Of a stretch of 16,247 nt of DNA, positions 10,989 to 16,247 are shown one piece after another. Position numbers and translations under genes: made by a program. Under the pieces are notes generated by a model. That model searched no databases. It had not been told where the DNA came from and was given only the letters and a program-made list of their open reading frames with translations. Source of the stretch: CAZLGC01 sp964559275 (GTDB taxonomy: Bacteria > Patescibacteriota > CALEFQ01); assembly GCA_964559275.1 (NCBI GenBank), contig CAZLGC010000022.1, positions 1 to 16,247 of the forward strand, given 5' to 3'. Every line of letters starts with the position of its first letter. Position 1 is the stretch's first letter.

Positions 10989-13900
10989 GTGAAAACGAAA
11001 CTCTATTGGACTGTCATTTTTCTGGAGCTTCTGACTCTGGGATATCTCTACGCGGTGGCCGGTGCGGCCACTGCACCCGATCTGCATCTGCCGTTCTTTG
11101 AGGGAGAGGAATGGTGGTGCTCGCAAGGTAACAACCAGGGCCCGACTCACACAGGATCTCTGCGTTATGCCTGGGATTTTAATTGGGGCTCCGGATCGGA
11201 CGACCTCGGTAAGCCCGTGGCGGCGCCGGCACCCGGCCGAATCTCATTCGCAGGCTGGAAGGGCGGGGGCTGGGGCAACGTTGTCATCATTGATTACGAT
11301 GGCGGTAGCGATGCTTTCGGCCGACTGGCTCACCTTGACACGGTTCTGGTGTCAACCGGAGAACACGTCACCGCCAGCCAGATTGTCGGTCTTTGCGGCG
11401 GTTCCGGCGGCTGGAGTCCGCATATTCACTATCAGACCGAGGACAGCAGTGGCTGGTCGATTCCGTCTGATTTCGAAGAGTGCGGGGTACCGGTTACCGG
11501 CGGGACCTACGTTTCCCAAAATTCACAGCTTTTTTGTGACGCCTTCAATCGCAACGGTGGCGCCAACAACCTGGGCTCTCCGCAAAACGGGATTCACTGG
11601 TACTACGAGTACACCCCGCACATGACGGCGCCTAGTTGTTATGTGCAGGACTACAACGGCGGCGATTACGGCTGGTGCGCGCTAGTGTACGATGCCCTAG
11701 GCGGGGCTCATCGGGCCAATCTGATCCGGACCGGTTTCTGGGGAGTCTGGCGGACTCTAGGAGAGGGAGGACCCCGTTCTCCCTTGGGTCAGGTTCTGGG
11801 TGATGAATATGGCTACCAGGGAACTTCGCGCCAGGACTTCACCTTCGGATACATGGTCTGGAACAACGGCCACGCTGACATCACTTACTATTCCGATATC
11901 GGTTCAGCCTCGCCCGGCTTTGGCTCTATGGGGGGAACTCAGTGCTTCATCGACTACTACAACGACAACGGTGCCGGCGCCAACTTTGGCAATGCCACAG
12001 CTAGTGTAACTGGTAATCCCGGAGTTCAGTCTTGGGGTGAATTCCAGATCCAGTACTTCAACGGCGGCAATTTTGGTCTTTGCGCCATCACTTACGATCC
12101 GCGTACCCGCAATAGCAACAAGACGGCCCATATCATCAAAGGCAACCATTTCACCGAGTACATGGCCCGGTGGTGCCCGGGAATGCCCGGGGAGTTCATC
12201 GGTCCGCCTTCATCGGATCCGTTCAGCGGCAACGGTGATCGCGGGCTACGTCAGAACTTCCAGGATGGCTACCATATGGTTGAGCAATCCGGAGCGGTTA
12301 GGGTCTACGCTGACAATGGCAATGAGCTTGATCCGGATGACATCTACGTTCCTGATTCAGTGAATGTCCACGATGAGGGTGATCAATCTTGTGATCCCAC
12401 CTTCCATGTCTCCTGGCCCGTCCCGCCGGAGACGATTGATTTCTATCTCCAGGTAGCGACTGATCCTGATTTCAACCATGTGGAATGGGAAGGCTGGTTG
12501 GGTTCGCCTTCCGGTGACAGGGCATACGTCGGTCAGAGTGGCAAAACCTACTATGCCCGGGTACGTCGCCAGGCGGCTAACGGCGTCGTTAGCAACTGGG
12601 GCGGGCGTTCCAACGGCCTGCGCGTTGGCTGTGATGTTCCTTGCCACGATGAAGGTGTCTTTTCCAACGATCCCGTCGTCCACTTCTCTTATCCTGTGCC
12701 AGACGGCATCGAATTGGTTCACATGCAGATTGCACATGATGCCAACTTCAACAACATTGACTGGCAGGGCGATCTTCAGCCTACCGGCGATAAGGCATTC
12801 ACCGGAAACTACGACAAAACCTACTACGCTCGGGTCAAACTCCAGGAGGGTGGACACTGGGGTGGATATGGACAACCGTCTGACGGCATCACTATCGGCA
12901 TGGTCTTTCCGTGCCTTGATGACGGTGATCTGTCTGTTGATCCCTGCTTCCATGTTTCCATCGACTACGTTCCCGGAATGGTTCGCGGGCGTTTCCAAAT
13001 TGCGACGAATCTCTCTTTCAATCAGGATGCAGTGGTCTACGTTGGGGAACCGGCGGGCCTGGATCTAGCCTACAACGGCGACTACGGCGTAACCTACTAC
13101 GCCCGTGGCAAAGTTCTCGATGACGGTGGTCACTGGGGCGGCTGGGGTGATCCGACCAACGGAATTACCGTCGGTCGCCGTCCGGAAAGCTGGGACGAAG
13201 GCGAAATCTCAATCGACACCAATTTCCACATCTACTACGAAACGATTGCTGGCACCGACCAAGTGAAGATGCAGGTGGCGACGGATCCCGATTTCAATCA
13301 GATCTTCTGGCAGGGAGTTGTTCCCTATACCGGGGACAAGGCCTTTAACGGCACCTACGGTGAAACTTACTACGGACGCGTGAGAGCGGAAGAAGGCGGC
13401 CACTGGGGTGGTTGGGGATCGCCTACCGACGGAATCACCATCGGTCTCGAATGGGGTGACGGTGGTGCCTGGGATGACGGGGATTATTCGGCGGACAACG
13501 AAGTTGTCTTTGATCTCAAGGTCATTCCCGGAATTGACCTGATGAACATTCAGATTGCTACTGATCCCGACTTCAACAACATCACCGTTGATGAGGATGG
13601 TCTTTGGGCTCACTACGAGTTTTCCGGGACAGAAGACACTGAGTACTACGCCCGGCTGCGTTGCCGCGAAAACGGCCACTGGAGTGACTTCTCACCGGCT
13701 ACGGACGGGGTGCTGGTGGCATCCGAAAGTTGGGTCGCGGATGAAGGTGAAGTTTCTACCGATCGTATAGTCACTTTCAGTTTCGACAGCTACTTAGGCG
13801 CGCAAAATGTCTACTGTCAGGTGGCCAGAGACGCTGGCTTTTCGGACGTCATCTGGGAAGGCTGGACGAACAACGTTACCGGTGATTTCCGTTTCACGGG

Positions 13901-14507
13901 CACCCCAGGTGACTACTTGTACGCTCGTGTTCGCTTACTCGACAACTTGGAAAATGTCAGCTCTGTGGGAGAGCCTTCAGATGGCATTTTGATCCAGAAC
14001 CAGGCTCCGCCCCTGATGCCGCTGCTGTCTCCCTGGCAGCCTTCACTTGAAAATCCCAACTTGATTGAGAACGGCAACTTCGAAGACGGGCTGGAATTCT
14101 GGTTGCTCGAGAATCACCTCGGTTACAGTAGTGTCTTTCCGGATTGTGAAGAATCGGCTGCTGGCGATTGTTCTGTCGTGATCACGCAGTCCGAACCGTC
14201 TCCCGAGTTCTACCAGGTCCAGTTCAAACAGGTCGATTTCCCTCTAGTTGCAGGTGAAGAATATCGCCTCAGTTTCTGGGCCGGAGCCGCCAGTCCGCGC
14301 CAGATCTGGGTGATGGTACTTGGCGACGAAGATCCCTGGGAAAACTACGGCCTATTTGAAGTCGTTGATCTCACTACCGATTGGCAAGAGTTCGTCTACG
14401 ACTTCATGTCTCTGGTAACTACCAGTGATGACACCAGGCTTAGCTTCGCACTTGGCCTGACTGATGAAAGTGTCTGGTTAGACCAAGTCAAACTTTTTCT
14501 ACACTAA
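10989..14507 (+). CDS. Secreted M23 metallopeptidase with LGFP-like, FN3-like and CBM4/9-like domains
   Basis: A 1172-aa exported modular protein. It starts at GTG 10989, seven bases after AGGAGG. Residues 1 to about 27 are a signal peptide. The M23 (LytM-type) zinc endopeptidase domain (about 30-175) shows His54...Asp63, His115-Leu-Asp, and His145-Ile-His147, so the zinc and catalytic residues are present; this family cuts peptidoglycan cross-links. Two LGFP-like repeats follow (about 181-300 and 318-440), then six FN3-like repeats of about 90 aa (453-1004), each with a QxATDPDFN-like strand and an YYARV...GHWGGWG...DGITIG end. A C-terminal CBM4/9-like jelly roll (about 1022-1172, NLIENGNFEDG) completes it. 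No sorting signal or membrane anchor is visible at the C-terminus. Likely role: binding and cutting cell-wall material, its own or a neighbour's (inference). Confidence 0.88.
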   Translation: MKTKLYWTVIFLELLTLGYLYAVAGAATAPDLHLPFFEGEEWWCSQGNNQGPTHTGSLRYAWDFNWGSGSDDLGKPVAAPAPGRISFAGWKGGGWGNVVIIDYDGGSDAFGRLAHLDTVLVSTGEHVTASQIVGLCGGSGGWSPHIHYQTEDSSGWSIPSDFEECGVPVTGGTYVSQNSQLFCDAFNRNGGANNLGSPQNGIHWYYEYTPHMTAPSCYVQDYNGGDYGWCALVYDALGGAHRANLIRTGFWGVWRTLGEGGPRSPLGQVLGDEYGYQGTSRQDFTFGYMVWNNGHADITYYSDIGSASPGFGSMGGTQCFIDYYNDNGAGANFGNATASVTGNPGVQSWGEFQIQYFNGGNFGLCAITYDPRTRNSNKTAHIIKGNHFTEYMARWCPGMPGEFIGPPSSDPFSGNGDRGLRQNFQDGYHMVEQSGAVRVYADNGNELDPDDIYVPDSVNVHDEGDQSCDPTFHVSWPVPPETIDFYLQVATDPDFNHVEWEGWLGSPSGDRAYVGQSGKTYYARVRRQAANGVVSNWGGRSNGLRVGCDVPCHDEGVFSNDPVVHFSYPVPDGIELVHMQIAHDANFNNIDWQGDLQPTGDKAFTGNYDKTYYARVKLQEGGHWGGYGQPSDGITIGMVFPCLDDGDLSVDPCFHVSIDYVPGMVRGRFQIATNLSFNQDAVVYVGEPAGLDLAYNGDYGVTYYARGKVLDDGGHWGGWGDPTNGITVGRRPESWDEGEISIDTNFHIYYETIAGTDQVKMQVATDPDFNQIFWQGVVPYTGDKAFNGTYGETYYGRVRAEEGGHWGGWGSPTDGITIGLEWGDGGAWDDGDYSADNEVVFDLKVIPGIDLMNIQIATDPDFNNITVDEDGLWAHYEFSGTEDTEYYARLRCRENGHWSDFSPATDGVLVASESWVADEGEVSTDRIVTFSFDSYLGAQNVYCQVARDAGFSDVIWEGWTNNVTGDFRFTGTPGDYLYARVRLLDNLENVSSVGEPSDGILIQNQAPPLMPLLSPWQPSLENPNLIENGNFEDGLEFWLLENHLGYSSVFPDCEESAAGDCSVVITQSEPSPEFYQVQFKQVDFPLVAGEEYRLSFWAGAASPRQIWVMVLGDEDPWENYGLFEVVDLTTDWQEFVYDFMSLVTTSDDTRLSFALGLTDESVWLDQVKLFLH
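12345..14000 (+). repeat. Six tandem FN3-like repeats within the M23 protein
   Basis: Approximate protein limits are 453-547, 548-638, 639-730, 731-820, 821-911 and 912-1004. Shared landmarks are an Asp-Glu/Asp-Gly turn near the start, a central (I/V)AxDxxFN, a YYARV strand and a closing DGI. Repeats 2-4 are most alike (GHWGG motif), suggesting recent expansion; repeats 1 and 6 have diverged. Confidence 0.8.
14055..14504 (+). other. CBM4/9-like domain, paralogous to the next gene
   Basis: This region codes residues about 1023-1172. It shares with the 199-aa lipoprotein the ordered landmarks NG.FEDG, SPEFY.V, AG..Y..S.WA.A.SPR.IW.M and ENYGL. Confidence 0.8.
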
Positions 14508-14516
14508 CTATTTAGT

Positions 14517-14544
14517 GACAATCTTCGCCCTGGCGGGTATTGTC
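14517..14544 (+). other. Hairpin after the M23 gene
   Basis: GACAAT (14517-14522) pairs with ATTGTC (14539-14544), with an inner CGCC/GGCG stem. No T tail follows, so it may protect the 3' end rather than terminate. Confidence 0.5.
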
Positions 14545-14557
14545 CGATAGCTAGCCC

Positions 14558-14590
14558 AAAGCCGCTATGATGAAATCATAGCGGCTTTTC
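14558..14590 (+). terminator. Intrinsic terminator after the M23 gene
   Basis: GCCGCTATGAT (14561-14571) pairs with ATCATAGCGGC (14575-14585) around GAA, flanked by AAA and TTTTC. Confidence 0.92.
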
Positions 14591-14592
14591 TA

Positions 14593-14621
14593 TTGACAAA
14601 GTAGTTCTTAGGTGCTACCGT
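14593..14621 (+). promoter_or_regulatory. Promoter of the CBM lipoprotein gene
   Basis: A perfect TTGACA (14593-14598), 17 bases, then TACCGT (14616-14621) preceded by TGC, an extended -10. It lies directly after the terminator of the M23 gene, so the two are separate transcription units. Confidence 0.65.
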
Positions 14622-14646
14622 GACTGGAACCATGGGAGGGTAGGTT

Positions 14647-15246
14647 ATGAAAAAGTTAGTCCTGTTTTCGTTGTTGGTGGTAGTAGCGGTTTTTGTTGGT
14701 TGTGATGATGATCTGACGGGACCCGATTGGCCTGATATCCCGAACGATTTCACCGATCTGATCTGCAACGGCAGCTTCGAAGATGGTGAGCGCTGTTGGC
14801 AGCTTGATTCACACCACGGTACCGCCTGGATGTCTTTTCCGGAATCGGGAGCGGCGCATGGCAATCGCTACGCCCGCATCTCGCAGCTCCGGGAATCACC
14901 GGAATTCTACGAGGTGATGTTGAAGCAAACCGGGATAACCCTCGAAGCAGGAAACTGGTATCTAGTTTCCTTATGGGCCCGGGCTGAGTCACCTCGATCG
15001 ATATGGCTGATGGCTATGAATGATGCTGAGCCGTATGAAAACTACGGTCTCTGGCACGAAATCATTCTGGGAAGCGATTGGGGGCATTATCAATATGCTT
15101 TCCGACCCGAGGTATCTTCCCGCAACGCCCGCTTTGCCATCTGTATGGGCGTTACTCCGGAGACAATTGATCTCGACGGAGTCATCCTGGCACTTCCCAA
15201 CAACGGGCGCTCGCAGCAGGCGCGGAAAATAATTGCTGCCCCCTGA
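14647..15246 (+). CDS. CBM4/9-like carbohydrate-binding lipoprotein
   Basis: A 199-aa exported protein. Residues 1-18 are a signal peptide ending FVG before Cys19, so lipid attachment is likely; a short Asp/Pro-rich spacer follows. Residues about 37-185 form a jelly-roll domain of CBM4/9 type, homologous to the C-terminal domain of the preceding M23 protein (NGSFEDG, SPEFYEV, WARAESPRSIWLM, ENYGL shared in order). The family usually binds glycans; the ligand here is unknown. GGAGGG six bases upstream supports ATG 14647. The pairing suggests a membrane-anchored receptor for the same ligand as the secreted enzyme. Confidence 0.82.
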   Translation: MKKLVLFSLLVVVAVFVGCDDDLTGPDWPDIPNDFTDLICNGSFEDGERCWQLDSHHGTAWMSFPESGAAHGNRYARISQLRESPEFYEVMLKQTGITLEAGNWYLVSLWARAESPRSIWLMAMNDAEPYENYGLWHEIILGSDWGHYQYAFRPEVSSRNARFAICMGVTPETIDLDGVILALPNNGRSQQARKIIAAP

Positions 15247-15262
15247 TGCAAAATTCAGGGAT

Positions 15263-15310
15263 AAAAAAGACCGCTTGGCGCTTCGACCACGCGGTTTCTT
15301 TTTTTATTTT
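15263..15310. terminator. Bidirectional terminator between CBM lipoprotein and greA
   Basis: ACCGC (15270-15274) pairs with GCGGT (15291-15295), with an inner TGG/CCA. AAAAAAG lies before and TTTCTTTTTTT after, so either strand can be terminated. It ends the plus-strand lipoprotein gene and, on minus, greA. Confidence 0.82.
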
Positions 15311-15770
15311 AACCGACTGCGCAAATTTTGTATTCCATCACCCCATCGGGCAGTTCTACCATTACCTTGTCGCCAGGCTGTCTGTTTAGCAGGGCTTGGC
15401 CGATAGGGGAGGCGTGAGATATTTTTCCTTCTTTGGGATTGGCTTCCATAGTGCCGACAATGCGGAAAACCCATTTCCCGTCACCGGACTTCACTTTTAC
15501 AACCGAACCTATTTTGACAGCCTTCATCGATCCTTCTTTTTTCGTTATCACTTGGGCATTTTCCAGGCTGTTTTCCAGATCAGAAATCTCTTTCTCGATC
15601 ATCGCTTGTTCCTGGCGAGCCAGTTCCAGCTCGGTGTTTTCCTCAGTGTTACCGGCAGTCGTCAGAGCTTTCTCTAACTGTTTACCGATTTCGGCTCGCT
15701 TGGTGTTCTTTAGGTAATTCAAACGACTCTGGAGTTTAGCGAAGCCTTCTTTGGTGATGAAATTAGTCAT
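15309..15770 (-). CDS. greA: GreA transcription factor with Asn at position 41
   Basis: A 153-aa Gre factor with the normal two-domain length. The N-terminal coiled coil (about 5-75) enters the RNA polymerase secondary channel; the C-terminal FKBP-like domain (about 82-153) has SPIGQALLNRQPGDKV. Canonical GreA carries GDLxENAEY at the coiled-coil tip, where Asp41 and Glu44 help bind the catalytic magnesium for cleavage of backtracked RNA. Here the tip reads G40-N41-T42-E43-E44-N45: Glu44 is kept, Asp41 is Asn, and an extra Glu43 is present. Cleavage may be weakened. The start overlaps the upstream receiver gene by ATGA, so translation is coupled; no separate Shine-Dalgarno site is evident. 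Confidence 0.92.
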   Translation of the reverse strand: MTNFITKEGFAKLQSRLNYLKNTKRAEIGKQLEKALTTAGNTEENTELELARQEQAMIEKEISDLENSLENAQVITKKEGSMKAVKIGSVVKVKSGDGKWVFRIVGTMEANPKEGKISHASPIGQALLNRQPGDKVMVELPDGVMEYKICAVG

Positions 15771-16144
15771 GACAGTCTAGTTTTTATTTTGTCTATAATC
15801 TCCTGCGGAGTGAAATTAGCTTTGATCAAATATTCATCAGCCCCCATTTTTTCCCCTTTCTTCATTTCCTCAGTTTGAGACAGGTTAGTGAGAACTATAA
15901 CACAACAACGGGGTTTTTGCGACTGATGTTTCCTGATTTTTTCCAGAACCTTGAATCCGTTAACTTTGGGCAGCAGAAGATCCAATAGAATCAGGTCATA
16001 TTTTGACCTTGATATCTTTCTACACGCGATAGCTCCGTCCCGAGCGTGGTCAACCTTATATCCCTGAACTTCTAGATTAGTTTGATAGAGATCAGCCAAA
16101 AACAGGTCGTCCTCGACTAACAGGATTTTGCGTTTCTTTGGCAT
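15767..16144 (-). CDS. Stand-alone receiver-domain response regulator
   Basis: A 125-aa receiver with no output domain: Asp12/Asp13 (LVEDD), phospho-acceptor Asp55 (LILLD), Thr86 (LTNL) and Lys108 (LIKANFTP). All phosphorylation residues are present. No kinase is adjacent. It strongly resembles the receiver at 2552-2941, particularly from the switch Thr to the C-terminus. It is the first gene of a minus-strand operon with greA, overlapping it by four bases. The start ATG is preceded by AT-rich sequence (gataatat) with no Shine-Dalgarno site. Its output may be through GreA or RNA polymerase (inference from gene order only). Confidence 0.92.
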   Translation of the reverse strand: MPKKRKILLVEDDLFLADLYQTNLEVQGYKVDHARDGAIACRKISRSKYDLILLDLLLPKVNGFKVLEKIRKHQSQKPRCCVIVLTNLSQTEEMKKGEKMGADEYLIKANFTPQEIIDKIKTRLS

Positions 16145-16173
16145 ATATTATCAGGATTCACTCATATTAAAAG

Positions 16174-16202
16174 ACCATAGATTAAAGCATTATTAAAATC
16201 AA
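16174..16202 (-). promoter_or_regulatory. Possible promoter of the receiver-greA operon
   Basis: Reading minus, TTGATT (16202-16197), 17 bases, TATGGT (16179-16174), each 4 of 6 matches. The whole stretch 16145-16247 is AT-rich and gene-free, so other -10-like sequences are possible. Confidence 0.35.
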
Positions 16203-16247
16203 CACTTTTCTCAATTACTAAAATAAATCTATTTTTGGCTTATTTTA

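Noticed and set aside
12345..14000. CRISPR or DNA-level tandem repeat
   Set aside because: The periodicity is at the protein level (about 90 aa FN3-like units) with diverged DNA; no short identical repeats with spacers were seen.
1..16247. UGA recoding as in Gracilibacteria/Absconditabacteria
   Set aside because: TGA ends several well-defined genes (Nudix protein, CBM lipoprotein, first receiver overlap), with no conserved sequence continuing in frame beyond.

Overview
The window looks like chromosomal DNA of a Patescibacteria (CPR) bacterium. This rests on the style of the two stand-alone receiver proteins (both carry an LTNL...YLIKANFTP tail), a soluble GAF-GAF histidine kinase with an SHQLRTPL box, a ClpC-type unfoldase with a fused zinc finger, many starts without Shine-Dalgarno sites next to a few with perfect AAGGAGG, and small unknown membrane proteins. 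TGA is used as an ordinary stop (for example at 547-549, 8748-8750 and the response regulator ending at 15767), so this is not a UGA-recoding lineage. Lineage is inference; no rRNA or tRNA was seen.

Layout. 1-3631: a plus-strand signalling block. It holds the 3' end of a probable class I isoprenoid/terpene-synthase-fold protein, overlapping by ATGA a two-GAF histidine kinase, then a receiver-only response regulator and a PrsW-family membrane protease. 3658-4999: an Hsp20 chaperone and an unknown acidic coiled-coil protein, each with its own promoter and terminator. 5008-5372: an unknown Cys-containing 105-aa protein on the minus strand, divergent from the next gene. 5441-8808: a textbook -35/-10 promoter followed by a perfect CIRCE operator drives a zinc-finger ClpC unfoldase and a Nudix-like protein. 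8820-9419: a palindrome, a possible 28-aa membrane peptide, two strong terminators, and a minus-strand four-helix membrane protein. 9494-9907: a strong promoter, tiny Arg-rich reading frames, and a stand-alone GreA C-terminal-domain protein. 9916-10030: an unexplained element with 21-base complementary arms. 10090-15246: an export block with a lipoprotein, a hairpin-rich 250-base leader, a 1172-aa secreted M23 metallopeptidase (two LGFP-like repeats, six FN3-like repeats, C-terminal CBM4/9-like domain) and a lipoprotein carrying a paralogue of that CBM domain. 15263-16247: a minus-strand operon in which a receiver protein overlaps a GreA factor by ATGA; this GreA has Asn in place of the catalytic Asp41.

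How parts may work together. The first block plus Hsp20 and the CIRCE-controlled ClpC make a sensing and protein-quality-control neighbourhood. The M23/CBM pair looks like a cell-surface machine for peptidoglycan or glycan contact, plausible for an episymbiont. The response regulator-GreA overlap and the orphan Gre C-terminal domain suggest unusual control of RNA polymerase through its secondary channel. The strongest candidates for something new are the 9916-10030 element, the receiver-GreA(D41N) pair, the orphan Gre domain with its Arg-rich leader, and the duplicated-CBM surface pair.
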